Positions 7,748 through 17,533 of a stretch of DNA of 64,000 bases are shown one piece after another. The position numbers and the translations under genes were made by a program. Numbering within the stretch: position 1 is the first letter of the stretch; the number at the start of each line of letters is the position of its first letter. The stretch is from JAFGPL01 sp963781805 (lineage in GTDB: Bacteria > Bacteroidota > Bacteroidia > Bacteroidales > UBA10428). The stretch is from positions 372,001 through 436,000 of the forward strand of contig CAWAHF010000004.1 in assembly GCA_963781805.1 (NCBI GenBank). Reading direction: 5' to 3'. Below the pieces are notes generated by a model that did no database searches, was not told where the DNA came from, and was given only the letters and a program-made list of their open reading frames with translations.

Positions 7748-10435
7748 TTGAAAATAGTCAATTTAAAAACGGATTATAGAACCAATCCCTTGGGTATTGG
7801 TACTTCTAAACCCAGATTTTGCTGGGAGATGATTTCCGAAAAAAGAAATACATTGCAAATTGCATATCGTATAGTATGCGCGTTAAGCCAGGAAGACTTG
7901 GTAAATAAACTTAATCTTCACTGGGATACGGGTAAAATTGAATCGGATAAATCTATCCAAATTGAATACGATGGCCCTGTTTTGCAGTCATCACAACGGA
8001 TATACTGGCAGGTAAAAATATGGGATAATCACAACAGGGAATATGAATGGAGCGAGGTCGCTTTTTGGGAAATGGGATTGCTTAATCCATCTGACTGGAA
8101 AGCCTCATGGATTGAACCGGATATAGAAGAAGATACCTCTGAGTCAAATCCATGTCCGTTTCTTCGTAAAGAATTTTCTGTAAATGGTAAAGTTCACCGT
8201 GCTGTGGTTTCTATATCGGGTCGGGGTTTATATCAGTTTTTCCTCAATGGGGAAAAAGTATCAGATGACCTTTTTACACCCGGATGGACCAGCTACCATC
8301 ACCGGATTCAATACCAGGCATATGATATTACAGATATGCTGAAAAATGGTAATAATGCCTTTGGTGCAATTCTGGGCGACGGATGGTACAGGGGATTTTT
8401 TGGCTGGCAGGGCAAAAGGAATTTATATGGGGACAAACTTTCATTCATTGCACAAATACTGATTAACTATAGTGATGGAACACAGGATACTATCGGTTCG
8501 GATGATACCTGGAAATCAGCAACAGGGCCAATTTTGAAATCTGATCTATACAACGGTGAAATATATGATGCCCGGCTTGAAATGGAGAGCTGGAATCATT
8601 CTGAATTTAATGATAAAGATTGGAGAGGTGTAAAGGTAGCAGATCAATCTAAGGAGATTTTGGTTTCTTCTGAAAGTAATCCTGTTCGTATAACTGAAGA
8701 AATAAAACCTGTCAAAAAGTTAATTACACCAAAGGGAGAATTAGTCTTTGATCTGGGACAGAATATTGTGGGTTGGATTCAGTTCAGCTTAAAAGGAAGG
8801 AAAGGATTGATGATTACTTTGAGATATGCTGAAGTTCTTGACAAAGAAGGAAATTTCTATATTGACAATTTAAGAGCTGCCAAAGCTGAAGATCAGTACA
8901 TTTTTAAAAGTGATGAAATAGAAACATTTGAACCACACTTTACTTTCCACGGTTTCAGGTATTTAAAAGTAGATGGTTACGAGGATGAAATTGAACCTCA
9001 GAATATTACCGGTAAAATCATTCATACAGACATGCGATCAACCGGCAATTTTGAATGTTCTGATCCGCTGGTTAATCAATTGCAAAAGAATATTCAATGG
9101 GGTCTGCGTGGTAATTTTTTGGATGTTCCAACTGATTGTCCCCAGCGGGATGAGCGTATGGGGTGGACCGGAGATGCCCAGGTATTTGCCCCGACTGCAT
9201 GCTTCAATATGGATACAGCTGCTTTTTTTACCAAATGGATGAATGATTTTAGTGTTGATCAGAAAAAGGATGGCAGTGTTCCATGGGTGGTTCCCATGGT
9301 TGTTGAGGGAGGAGGGGGCACCGGATGGTCAGATGGTTACGGAGCTACCGGATGGGCAGACGCAGCAATTATTATTCCGTGGACAATTTATCAGATTTAT
9401 GGGGATACAGGAATTCTTGAAAAACAATACAACTCCATGAAGGCTTGGGTAGAATATATGCGGAGGGAATCAGGCAACGATCATCTTTTTAACACAGGTT
9501 TTCATTTTGGCGATTGGCTTGCATACGCTACAACTAAATGCGATTATCCCGGTGCAACAACCGATAAGGATTTGATAGCTACTGCTTATTTTTATTATTC
9601 AACCTTATTGCTACAAAAAATTGCTGCCATTTTGGGTAAAATGGATGATGCAGATAACTTTGAAAAACTCCGATCTGAAATTAAAAAAGCATTTCAGAAG
9701 GAATTTTTAAGCCAAACCGGTAGATTGAGTTCTAATACTCAGACAGCTTATGTACTTGCCCTGGCATTTAATCTTATTCCGGATGTATTGAAAACCATTG
9801 CTGCCAAAAGACTTGCAGATGATGTGATAAAATTCGGTCATATAACCACAGGATTTCTAGGAACGCCTCTGATTTGTGATGTGTTGGCTGAAAACGGATA
9901 TCCTGATCTTGCATATATGTTGTTGTTCAGGAAAGAGTATCCATCCTGGCTTTATCCTGTTTCAATAGGTGCAACCACTATCTGGGAAAGATGGGATGGT
10001 ATCAGACCCGACGGATCATTTCAGGATCCCGGAATGAATTCGTTTAATCATTATGCCTATGGAGCAGTTGGAAACTTTCTTTACACCAAGGTTGCGGGTA
10101 TTTCGGTAGATCCTGTATCTCCCGGATATAAGAAATTCAGGATTAATCCTTTAATTTCGGATAAGTTGACATTTGCAAAAGCAGAATATCATTCTATACA
10201 TGGAGATATCAAATCATACTGGCAAATAAATGATAATAAACTTTTACTGGATGTCACTATTCCCTCAAATACAACTGCAACCATTGAATTTCGTGCAAAT
10301 GATTTAGAATCAGTTTTTGAGGGTGATAAACCGGTATCTGATGTTCATGATATAAAAATTTTGGGATGCAGTAATAAAAAGATCGTTCTTGAAGCCGGTT
10401 CAGGAACCTACTATTTTAAATCAATTATCCGGTAA
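7748..10435 (+). CDS. Alpha-L-rhamnosidase, GH78
   Basis: This enzyme inverts and hydrolyses terminal alpha-L-rhamnosyl linkages, as in rhamnogalacturonan and rhamnosyl glycosides. About 895 residues with the usual bacterial GH78 order: N-terminal beta domains (about 1-140), a lectin-like domain with GDGWYRGFFGWQG (about 205-220), a beta-sandwich, the six-hairpin catalytic barrel, and a C-terminal beta domain. The signature DVPTDCPQRDERMGWTGD (about 460-478) carries the catalytic acid Glu, and TTIWERWDG carries the conserved second Glu. The start is probably TTG 7748 (MKIVNLKTDYRTNPLGIG), which matches the family start; ATG 7691 would overlap the upstream gene. Neither form has a signal peptide, so the protein is predicted to be cytoplasmic, unlike the GH127 next door. 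Confidence 0.95.
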   Translation: MKIVNLKTDYRTNPLGIGTSKPRFCWEMISEKRNTLQIAYRIVCALSQEDLVNKLNLHWDTGKIESDKSIQIEYDGPVLQSSQRIYWQVKIWDNHNREYEWSEVAFWEMGLLNPSDWKASWIEPDIEEDTSESNPCPFLRKEFSVNGKVHRAVVSISGRGLYQFFLNGEKVSDDLFTPGWTSYHHRIQYQAYDITDMLKNGNNAFGAILGDGWYRGFFGWQGKRNLYGDKLSFIAQILINYSDGTQDTIGSDDTWKSATGPILKSDLYNGEIYDARLEMESWNHSEFNDKDWRGVKVADQSKEILVSSESNPVRITEEIKPVKKLITPKGELVFDLGQNIVGWIQFSLKGRKGLMITLRYAEVLDKEGNFYIDNLRAAKAEDQYIFKSDEIETFEPHFTFHGFRYLKVDGYEDEIEPQNITGKIIHTDMRSTGNFECSDPLVNQLQKNIQWGLRGNFLDVPTDCPQRDERMGWTGDAQVFAPTACFNMDTAAFFTKWMNDFSVDQKKDGSVPWVVPMVVEGGGGTGWSDGYGATGWADAAIIIPWTIYQIYGDTGILEKQYNSMKAWVEYMRRESGNDHLFNTGFHFGDWLAYATTKCDYPGATTDKDLIATAYFYYSTLLLQKIAAILGKMDDADNFEKLRSEIKKAFQKEFLSQTGRLSSNTQTAYVLALAFNLIPDVLKTIAAKRLADDVIKFGHITTGFLGTPLICDVLAENGYPDLAYMLLFRKEYPSWLYPVSIGATTIWERWDGIRPDGSFQDPGMNSFNHYAYGAVGNFLYTKVAGISVDPVSPGYKKFRINPLISDKLTFAKAEYHSIHGDIKSYWQINDNKLLLDVTIPSNTTATIEFRANDLESVFEGDKPVSDVHDIKILGCSNKKIVLEAGSGTYYFKSIIR

Positions 10436-10461
10436 GCAACCTTCCTGTACAAGCTTCTTAT

Positions 10462-10481
10462 ATTCCTGCAAAAGCAGGAAT
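10462..10481. repeat. Short dispersed palindrome (ATTCCTGC stem)
   Basis: A perfect 8-bp stem with a 4-base loop (ATTCCTGC-AAAA-GCAGGAAT) between the GH78 and GH127 genes. Related hairpins recur at 55023 and 55188 and, degraded, near 38687. It may slow read-through after GH78, but it lacks a T-run and is better described as a dispersed repeat. Confidence 0.6.
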
Positions 10482-10549
10482 CTTAAGTTTGACTAATTTC
10501 ATGTATAATAAAAGAGGCAAATCAATGGGGAAAAACGCAGGCAGGAATC

Positions 10550-10557
10550 TATCTTTG
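10550..10557 (+). promoter_or_regulatory. Predicted -7 promoter box (TATCTTTG) for the GH127 gene
   Basis: An exact TAnnTTTG match 27 bases before the GH127 ATG. It suggests that GH127, and possibly the cupin and isomerase genes, have their own promoter and do not depend only on the permease operon. No convincing -33 TTTG is seen. Confidence 0.5.
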
Positions 10558-10583
10558 TAAGAAATGTTCTTTATAGCAAAAAA

Positions 10584-12608
10584 ATGAAAAAAATTCTTCT
10601 TCTCATAGCAATAATTTTAATTGCATCTGGAATCCATGCCCAGGAAAATTCCCTCATAAATACCTTTAAAAGTCCTTATGCTAAATTATACTGTCTTAAT
10701 ATTAATGATGTAAAATTAACCAGTGGTTTTTGGGCAGAACGGCTCGCTATTGAAAGAGACTCGATGGTAACAAATATGTTGCGGATATATATGGATCCCG
10801 AAATAAGCCATGCGTTCCGGAATTTTGAAATTGCTGCCGGATTGAAAAAGGGTGAGCATAAAGGGCCTCCCTTTCATGATGGTGACTTCTATAAACTTTT
10901 TGAAGGTTTGGTGATGACCTATGCTGCCGATCGGGATCCTAAAACTGACCGGATGATGGATGATATCATTGATGTTATTGCCAAATCTCAGCGTTCAGAC
11001 GGGTATATTCATACACCTGTGGTGATTGAAGAACGAAAAACCGGTAAAAAAACAGAATTTGCAGATCGCCTGAATTTTGAGACGTATAACATGGGGCATC
11101 TGATGACAGCCGCATGTTTGCACTATCGTGTAACCGGCAAAACTTCATTGCTCAATGTTGCGATTAAAGCTGCCGATTATCTGTACAACTTTTATAAACA
11201 ATCATCCCCCAAACTTGCACAAAGCGCCATTTGTCCTTCACATTATATGGGAGTAGTGGAGATGTATCGTACTACCGGAAATCCCAAATACCTTGAATTG
11301 GCTGAAAAACTCATCGATATTCGCAGTCTGGTGCAAAACGGAACCGATCAGAATCAGGACAGAATTCCATTCAGAAAACAAACCCAGGCGGTTGGCCATG
11401 CTGTAAGGGCAAATTATCTGTATGCCGGTGTGGCAGACCTGTATGCAGAAACCGGTGAAGACTCTCTTTATAGGGCGCTTGATTTAATCTGGCACGATGT
11501 TGTGGAAAGAAAACTCTATATCACAGGTGGATGTGGCGCTTTGTATGATGGAGTCTCACCTGATGGAACATCCTACAATCCATCTGAAATACAACAGGTG
11601 CATCAGGCCTATGGCCGCGATTACCAGTTACCAAATATTACCGCACATAATGAATCCTGTGCCAGCATTGGAAACATTCTCTGGAACTGGCGTATGTTTC
11701 TGATCACAGGAGAAGCCCGGTTTATGGATATTATAGAGCAAACCATATACAATAACCTTCTGGCAGGAGTGAGTCTGAATGGTAAAAAATATTTTTATAC
11801 CAATCCGCTTCGCGTAAGTGATGATCTGCCATACAAGCTCAGGTGGGCAAAGGAACGGGAAGAGTATATAAGTTATTGTAATTGTTGTCCGCCAAATACC
11901 ATCCGCACCCTTGCAGAAATACCCGATTATTTTTACTCATTATCCGAAAAGGGATTATGGTTTAACCTTTACGGAAGCAACGAACTTTCAGCTAATTTAA
12001 AGGATGGTTCGCCTATCAGACTTAATCAGGAAACCAATTATCCCTGGGATGGGGATATCTGGATAACCCTTCAGCAAACGTCAGGAAAAGAATTTTCAAT
12101 TTTTCTGCGAATTCCCGGCTGGTGTACAAAGGCTGATGTGCTTATTAATAACCAACCGTTAACTAATAAGGTTATTTCGGGTGAATATATGGAATTAAAA
12201 AGAGTTTGGCATAAAGGAGATAAAATTGAAATTTTACTGCCTATGTCACCTAAACTTATCGAAGCTAATCCCCTGGTTGAAGAAACCCGCAATCAGGTGG
12301 TTGTGCAGCGCGGTCCGGTAGTCTATTGCCTGGAATCTGTGGATTTACCTATCGGCTCAAGTTTATCTGATATCACAATTCCCTCAGAAATTCAATTGGA
12401 ACCCGTTACTGTAGATATCGCGAATTCAAAGATATTGGCTTTGGAAGGCGAAGCAAAAATAAACCGTGGTCCATCATGGAAAAACAACCTTTATAGAAGT
12501 ATAGATGAATCACAAACACAACTTGCTAATATCCGGTTTATTCCCTATTATGCTTGGGATAACCGTGGTCATAGCGAAATGACGGTGTGGATTCCTGTGA
12601 GCAGGTGA
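10584..12608 (+). CDS. GH127-type (DUF1680) secreted glycosidase, possible beta-L-arabinofuranosidase
   Basis: A 674-residue protein with a signal peptide (residues 1-19, ending IHAQ) and an (alpha/alpha)6-barrel DUF1680 domain (about 40-560) plus a C-terminal beta domain. In characterised GH127 enzymes a zinc-bound cysteine is the nucleophile; the ligands sit in an E-x-C motif and a later C-C. Both are present: NESCAS (about 355-360) and CNCCPPN (about 431-437), about 77 residues apart as expected. The residue aligned with the acid/base Glu (16 before the E of ESC) appears to be Gln in HQAYGRDYQLPN, so activity on a standard substrate is uncertain. The enzyme is exported, presumably to the periplasm or surface. 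Confidence 0.88.
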   Translation: MKKILLLIAIILIASGIHAQENSLINTFKSPYAKLYCLNINDVKLTSGFWAERLAIERDSMVTNMLRIYMDPEISHAFRNFEIAAGLKKGEHKGPPFHDGDFYKLFEGLVMTYAADRDPKTDRMMDDIIDVIAKSQRSDGYIHTPVVIEERKTGKKTEFADRLNFETYNMGHLMTAACLHYRVTGKTSLLNVAIKAADYLYNFYKQSSPKLAQSAICPSHYMGVVEMYRTTGNPKYLELAEKLIDIRSLVQNGTDQNQDRIPFRKQTQAVGHAVRANYLYAGVADLYAETGEDSLYRALDLIWHDVVERKLYITGGCGALYDGVSPDGTSYNPSEIQQVHQAYGRDYQLPNITAHNESCASIGNILWNWRMFLITGEARFMDIIEQTIYNNLLAGVSLNGKKYFYTNPLRVSDDLPYKLRWAKEREEYISYCNCCPPNTIRTLAEIPDYFYSLSEKGLWFNLYGSNELSANLKDGSPIRLNQETNYPWDGDIWITLQQTSGKEFSIFLRIPGWCTKADVLINNQPLTNKVISGEYMELKRVWHKGDKIEILLPMSPKLIEANPLVEETRNQVVVQRGPVVYCLESVDLPIGSSLSDITIPSEIQLEPVTVDIANSKILALEGEAKINRGPSWKNNLYRSIDESQTQLANIRFIPYYAWDNRGHSEMTVWIPVSR

Positions 12609-12684
12609 AAAGGCATGGTTTCGGTACATTAAACTTTAGTATTGGTAGGTTGTTGATTATCTATAAACAATTAAATCAATTAAA

Positions 12685-13131
12685 ATGAATAAGTTATTAA
12701 GAACCGTTAGTGTGCTGGTTGTTCTTACCAGAATAGCTGTTCTATCTGTGACAGGCCAGGAAACTCCAAGCTCTGATGTTGAAAAGAAATACACCATCGA
12801 CAATTGTGTCACTGAATTTTCTATGGACAGTATTCAAAAAACCTCTGTGGGTTATCAGTTCTGGTTTGCCGACAAGGATTTTATCGATGGCAGAACGCTT
12901 AAAATGAGCGTGGTTAAACCACATGCTGCCACACATCCTCCGCACAAACATGCCGAAGATGAATTCTTTTTTATACTGGAAGGTACAGCCGAATTTTATC
13001 TCGACGGTAAAACCAGGACTGCCAGTGCTTATACCAGTTTTTACTGTCCCCCGAATGTGGTACATGGCATCCGCAATGTTGGGGATACCGAGCTAAAATA
13101 TCTTGTTATTAAAAAATACATAAATAAATAG
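12685..13131 (+). CDS. Secreted single-domain cupin protein
   Basis: A 148-residue protein with a signal peptide (1-23, ending VTGQ) and one cupin_2 barrel. The metal-binding pattern is clear: HPPHKHAEDEFFFILEG gives the His/His/Glu group, and PPNVVHGIRN gives the C-terminal His. It follows the GH127 gene by 76 bases and is probably co-transcribed. Exported cupins in sugar loci may bind or isomerise a uronic acid or aldose, but nothing here fixes the ligand; a role in binding free sugar is a guess. Confidence 0.8.
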   Translation: MNKLLRTVSVLVVLTRIAVLSVTGQETPSSDVEKKYTIDNCVTEFSMDSIQKTSVGYQFWFADKDFIDGRTLKMSVVKPHAATHPPHKHAEDEFFFILEGTAEFYLDGKTRTASAYTSFYCPPNVVHGIRNVGDTELKYLVIKKYINK

Positions 13132-13202
13132 ATTTCTTGGTTCAAAAACTAATAGAGACAATCAGTTAAATATAATTCCTTATGTCAGTAGAATCCAATT
13201 TT

Positions 13203-13296
13203 CCCCACCTTCCAGGAGGGGTAAGACCTGCCATCCAGAGTTTAGCGTAGGTTAGGAAGATGATTTCCCCTCCTCACAGGAGGCGTTAGGGGAGGT
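13203..13296. repeat. Decayed CCTCC/GGAGG dispersed repeat
   Basis: Two adjacent G/C-rich partial palindromes stand out from the AT-rich surroundings: CCCC...GGAGGGG near 13203-13222 and CCTCCT-CAC-AGGAGG at 13269-13283 followed by GTTAGGGGAGG. They look like remnants of a mobile palindromic repeat in the cupin-isomerase gap. They could also act as a weak transcription barrier. Confidence 0.4.
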
Positions 13297-13395
13297 CAAT
13301 CTTCCCTTCCAAAATGAAAAAGTAAGGGAAAGGTTTATTTCCCAATAATTTCTATTTTTACTCTTCATAATTTCAAACCAAAAAAAACCACAAAA

Positions 13396-14817
13396 ATGGC
13401 ATACAAACAAAAATTAACATTCGGTGTAATCGTGGGTACACGGAATATTTTCAACTTCAAACTGGCCCAGGAAGGCAGAAAACAAATTCTTGAGAAACTT
13501 GAAAAGCTCGGATTTGAAACGATCATTCTTGCGTCAGAAGCAACACCAACCGGTGCCGTTGAAACCATTCAGGATGCAAGAAAATGTGCTGAATTATTCA
13601 GTAACAACAGGAATAGTATTGATGGGATAATTATCACCCTTCCAAATTTTGGAGATGAATTAGGCATTATCAATACGTTGAAATATGCTGAACTAAATGT
13701 ACCTGTTCTTGTCCAGGCTGTAGATGATGAAAATGATAAAGTAGATGTAAAAAGCCGTCGTGATGCTTTTTGTGGTAAGCTCTCCGTTTGTAACAACCTG
13801 TACCAATATGGAATGCAATTTACAGATACGACCTTTCATACCTGTAAGATCGAAAGCAAAGAATTTACGCAGGATTTGAACCGATTTGCAGCAATCTGCC
13901 GTGTAGTAAACGGATTGAAACACGCTCGCATCGGTGCTATTGGCGCTCGTCCTGGAGCATTTCAAACCATGCGGGCCAGTGAGAAGTTGTTACAGGCTTC
14001 CGGTATTACGGTGGTACCTGTAGATCTTTCTGAAATAATTGGCGAAGCTGAAAAAATTGATAGTCAGGCTGCTTCATTAAAGAATAAAATGGTTGAAATT
14101 AAAGAATACGGAAAAATCCCAAATTATATTAATGAAGTAAAAATATCCACCCAGGCAAAGTTTGGTCTTGCCATTGAAAAATGGATTACTGAAAATGAAA
14201 TTGATGCTGCAGCGTTACAGTGTTGGGAGTCTGTGCAAAAAAATTACGGCTGTGCCACCTGTCTATCCATGAGTATGCTGGGCGAAAAGATGATTCCCTG
14301 TGCCTGTGAAGTCGATATTGCCGGTGTAATTTCCATGTATATGCTGGCGCTTGCTGCAGGAAAGCCTCCTGCGTTGCTCGACTGGAACAATAACTTTGGT
14401 GAAGATCGAAATATGTGCGTATGTACACATTGTTCCAACTACCCGAAGAGCTTTTTCGAAAACCAGATTGAGATTTCAAACCTGGACGTGCTTGGAACTG
14501 TTCTTGGACAGGAAAATTGTTTCGGAGCCGTGAAAGGTAAAGTAAAAGCTGGACAGGTAACTTATTTCAGGATTTCAACCGATGATACGTTTGGATTGAT
14601 TAAATCTTACCTGGGAGAAGCCGAAATTACCGATGATCCTTATGCCATGGATGGGGGTATTGCTGTGACCCGGGTACCAAATCTTCAAAATCTGTTGAAA
14701 TTCATGTGTAAAAATGGTTTTGAACACCATGTTGCGATGGTTCGGGGAAATGTGTCTGACGTACTTGAGGAAGCTGTCGGTAATTACCTCGGCTGGGAAA
14801 TGTATTTACATGAATAG
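13396..14817 (+). CDS. L-fucose/L-arabinose isomerase family protein
   Basis: A 473-residue cytoplasmic protein of the FucI/AraA fold, which interconverts aldose and ketose sugars using a divalent metal. The expected metal ligands are visible in order: Glu in QCWES (about 276), Asp in CEVDIAG (about 305) and His in FEHHVAMVRG near the C-terminus. It is shorter than E. coli FucI (about 590 residues), as is common for the uncharacterised L-fucose/L-arabinose isomerase branch. It ends the plus-strand run behind GH78, GH127 and the cupin, so an aldose released by those enzymes (rhamnose, arabinose or fucose) is the likely substrate; which one cannot be read from sequence. No kinase or aldolase partner is in the window. 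Confidence 0.85.
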   Translation: MAYKQKLTFGVIVGTRNIFNFKLAQEGRKQILEKLEKLGFETIILASEATPTGAVETIQDARKCAELFSNNRNSIDGIIITLPNFGDELGIINTLKYAELNVPVLVQAVDDENDKVDVKSRRDAFCGKLSVCNNLYQYGMQFTDTTFHTCKIESKEFTQDLNRFAAICRVVNGLKHARIGAIGARPGAFQTMRASEKLLQASGITVVPVDLSEIIGEAEKIDSQAASLKNKMVEIKEYGKIPNYINEVKISTQAKFGLAIEKWITENEIDAAALQCWESVQKNYGCATCLSMSMLGEKMIPCACEVDIAGVISMYMLALAAGKPPALLDWNNNFGEDRNMCVCTHCSNYPKSFFENQIEISNLDVLGTVLGQENCFGAVKGKVKAGQVTYFRISTDDTFGLIKSYLGEAEITDDPYAMDGGIAVTRVPNLQNLLKFMCKNGFEHHVAMVRGNVSDVLEEAVGNYLGWEMYLHE

Positions 14818-15656
14818 CAAATGAATAACATTCTATATTGCATTCGATTCTTTTGAATGACACTTACAAAAGTTATAGAAATCAGGCTCAGAAGTAGTTC
14901 GTATTCCCCCTTTAATAAAGGGGGTGGGGAGTTGTACTCTGTGCTTCTATGAAAGCATAATTTTTTTTTGAATTTCGAGCATCAATTAGCAATTGATGAT
15001 TTGAATCAGTTGAATTTCAATATTACCTTCGGTGAGAATTCACTTCGCTAAGTTATAAAATCGATGTTCCTTGTTCGAAATTTAATTGATAGTGATGGGT
15101 ACATTTGGCGCAGGATAAAATATGCTGAGTTGGAATGAACAATCCTCAAAGAAAGATAAATTACCTTCCGGAATATATTAGTTCCTCATCAAGGGAGAAA
15201 ATTTTTAACATGTTAAAAAAGGTAGTTATGCTTAAGAATTTATTTTTCTCATGTCAGTCTGAGCGTAGTCGAAGACTGATTTAATATTAAAACATAGACT
15301 TAGTTAATTTACAAGGTTTTTTTCATTGAACTTTCAAATTATCTTTATCCCATACTAACTAATTAAAATACAGCGATTTAATTAAAGTATTCTTGAGTGT
15401 GGAATACACAATAATTGCAGGCAATTTGAAATATGTAATTTAAATTAGAACGGAGGATGAACGGTATATAAACGAATAAATATAAAATATTTTTATAGTA
15501 ACTTCTCCGAAACGACTCTCTCTTGCCCCCTTTCTGGCTTAAGTCACAGACTTAAGCCTCCTCATAATAAGAAGTTTTCAACTTCGAATTATACCTACAA
15601 AGTCAAAGACTTGAAATTATTAAATGGTTTAAGTTGCAAACTAAAACCCGTATAAG
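14818..15656. other. 839-bp gene-free stretch with repeat remnants
   Basis: No coding frame with recognisable content was found. It holds a CCCCCTTT-AAT-AAAGGGGG hairpin at 14906-14924, about 90 bases after the isomerase gene, a CAGTCT...AGACTG hairpin built on TCTGAGCGTAGTCGAAGA at 15255-15278 (a sequence type widespread in Bacteroidota intergenic DNA, from memory), and a degraded tract of AAGTC/GACTTAAG words at 15538-15650. It separates convergent genes, so it is probably a graveyard of dispersed repeats without a regulatory role. Confidence 0.55.
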
Positions 15657-16580
15657 CTATTCATCCCTAGCCTTATTAAATCCCATTTCTTTTAACCATG
15701 CCTCACATAAAGCAATCCACAATTGCGTGGAACCCGGATTTCGTGTCAAAGCTATCGAATGTCCCCCATAAGGAAATACGTGAAGGCTTGAAGGGACATA
15801 GTTTTTAAGTAATGCTTCGAAGTATAACAGGCTGTTCTCCGGATTCACAGTCTTGTCATTTTCAGCATCTGCAATAAAACAGGGTGGAGTAGATGATGAA
15901 ACGTTTAGCTCATTGGAATACTTTCTTATTAGTTCTTCTGAAGGATTATCTCCTAACAGATTATTGACACTTCCTTTATGTGCATATGTGCCCATCGTAA
16001 TAACAGGAGAAATAAGTAGTTGGAAATCAGGCAGAAATGCGTTAGTGTCAAGTGAATCCCCTATTACAGAGTAATCTTCATGAAATGTCGAAAGAGTGGA
16101 TGCAAGATGACCCCCTGAAGAAGCGCCCAAACATCCCACATTGTTTTTATCAATATGCCATCGTTCAGCATTCGCCCGTATAATTTTCATGGCACGTTGT
16201 GCATCCTGCAAAGGACCTGTCTGCCTTACCTGCAAATCGGGAGAAGTGGGTAATCTGTATATCAGGACAAATGCATTCATGCCAATGGTATTGAACCATT
16301 TTGCCAGTTGAAATCCACCCAGATCATAGGTCAGATGATGATATCCCCCCGATGGAAATATTAAGACAGCTCCACCGTTATTTTCTTCCTTAGAAGTGAA
16401 AAATGCATAAATTCCAGGCGTTTCAACTTGTATTATTCTGTTATTTATAATTTCTTCTTTGACTTCAATACCCTTTGAATTGGGCATTTTCCCTTTCGGC
16501 CAGATAGGAATAAATTCCTGGGTTTCTGCGACTAAATAATTGCCGAACAAAATTGTAAGAAAAAGTATAATTCGATTCAT
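15657..16580 (-). CDS. Secreted alpha/beta-hydrolase esterase
   Basis: A 307-residue protein with a signal peptide (1-20, ending LVAET) and one alpha/beta-hydrolase domain. The nucleophile elbow is GASSGG (about 153-158), the acid is probably Asp in ADAENDKTVN and the base His in YGGHSIA. The VLIFPSGGYHHLTYDLGG segment forms the oxyanion region typical of acetyl-xylan-esterase-like and BD-FAE proteins. It should remove acetyl, methyl or feruloyl groups from plant polysaccharide. It starts 17 bases after the CobW-type gene, so both are probably co-transcribed. A related hydrolase domain is the N-terminal part of the protein at 41869-44097. Confidence 0.85.
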   Translation of the reverse strand: MNRIILFLTILFGNYLVAETQEFIPIWPKGKMPNSKGIEVKEEIINNRIIQVETPGIYAFFTSKEENNGGAVLIFPSGGYHHLTYDLGGFQLAKWFNTIGMNAFVLIYRLPTSPDLQVRQTGPLQDAQRAMKIIRANAERWHIDKNNVGCLGASSGGHLASTLSTFHEDYSVIGDSLDTNAFLPDFQLLISPVITMGTYAHKGSVNNLLGDNPSEELIRKYSNELNVSSSTPPCFIADAENDKTVNPENSLLYFEALLKNYVPSSLHVFPYGGHSIALTRNPGSTQLWIALCEAWLKEMGFNKARDE

Positions 16581-16597
16581 TTGTTAAACTATATTTG

Positions 16598-17533
16598 TTA
16601 TGGTTGGTTAACCTTCGTATATTTTTGATAAATACTTTTCAATTCCTTAATATCTATATCCTTCCCTATGACAATCAATTCCGTATTGATGTCAACAGTC
16701 AGTATTTCCTTATAATGAACATCCTGAAACACTGCCTGAACTGAAAAACATTTGTTATTGCTTACATTTACAAATCCTTTAATCCGATAGGATATTGAAG
16801 CTAGCTCATGAATAAATCCTGTAAAATTATCACTCAGAATTGGTTTAACCGTCCGATATACAGACGAATGGACATTTGGTCTTTCATTGTTTTCATCATA
16901 TAGCATAAATTTGGGCAATTTTTGCCATGAAGGGTGGGAAGCAGACTGGAAAATATCTTTAAAATCTGTATTACAGTATGTTGTGAAATATTTCTTAGCA
17001 AATGGATTGATTTCATCCATCAGTTTATTTATCTCGTCGGAATGTTGGCTAATATCAGTTTTATTGATTAAAAGGTGATCTGCAATCATTAGTTGATGCT
17101 TTATCCTGGGCATAAGGTCTTTGATTTTTAAGTAGTGACAGGCATCAACAATACCAATTGTCCCAGCCAGGTAAACAATTTCCTGAAGTTCGGGAGAATT
17201 AAAGATCTGTCCGACTGAGATAATATCTGATAATCCACTGGCTTCAATGAGGAGTATATCTGGGTTGTATTTTAATACAAATTTTTTCAGGGATGTGACA
17301 AATCCCGAAAGCAGACAAACACAGAATACCGAACCATTATTGATTTCAAGAAGATCAAAATCGTTGTTCGTCTCTCGCTTCAATTCTTTCCCGTCAAAAT
17401 TTGCGGGGGCAAATTCATTCTGTATAACACCTATCTTTACTTTTCCTGAAAAGTATTCTATTGCTTTTTGAATAAACGTAGTCTTTCCACTTCCCAGAAA
17501 TCCTGTAATCAAATATACCGGAATTTTTTGCAT
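16598..17533 (-). CDS. CobW/COG0523-family GTPase with altered CxCC motif
   Basis: A 311-residue cytoplasmic G3E-family GTPase. The P-loop is GFLGSGKT (11-18), the guanine motif is NKTD (about 157-160), and a C-terminal CobW_C domain follows (about 225-305). Family members move metals or help load cobalamin enzymes, and usually carry a metal-binding CxCC motif after switch I. Here that position (71-74) reads C-V-C-L, so only two cysteines remain. It lies between the MtaA/URO-D-thioredoxin gene and an esterase. CobW-like GTPases often accompany corrinoid methyltransferases, so the pair may form one functional unit; this is inferred from proximity. Confidence 0.88.
   Translation of the reverse strand: MQKIPVYLITGFLGSGKTTFIQKAIEYFSGKVKIGVIQNEFAPANFDGKELKRETNNDFDLLEINNGSVFCVCLLSGFVTSLKKFVLKYNPDILLIEASGLSDIISVGQIFNSPELQEIVYLAGTIGIVDACHYLKIKDLMPRIKHQLMIADHLLINKTDISQHSDEINKLMDEINPFAKKYFTTYCNTDFKDIFQSASHPSWQKLPKFMLYDENNERPNVHSSVYRTVKPILSDNFTGFIHELASISYRIKGFVNVSNNKCFSVQAVFQDVHYKEILTVDINTELIVIGKDIDIKELKSIYQKYTKVNQP

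Noticed and set aside
14906..14924. CCCCCTTT/AAAGGGGG hairpin as isomerase terminator
   Set aside because: It is about 90 bases past the stop and has no T-run; more likely a dispersed repeat.
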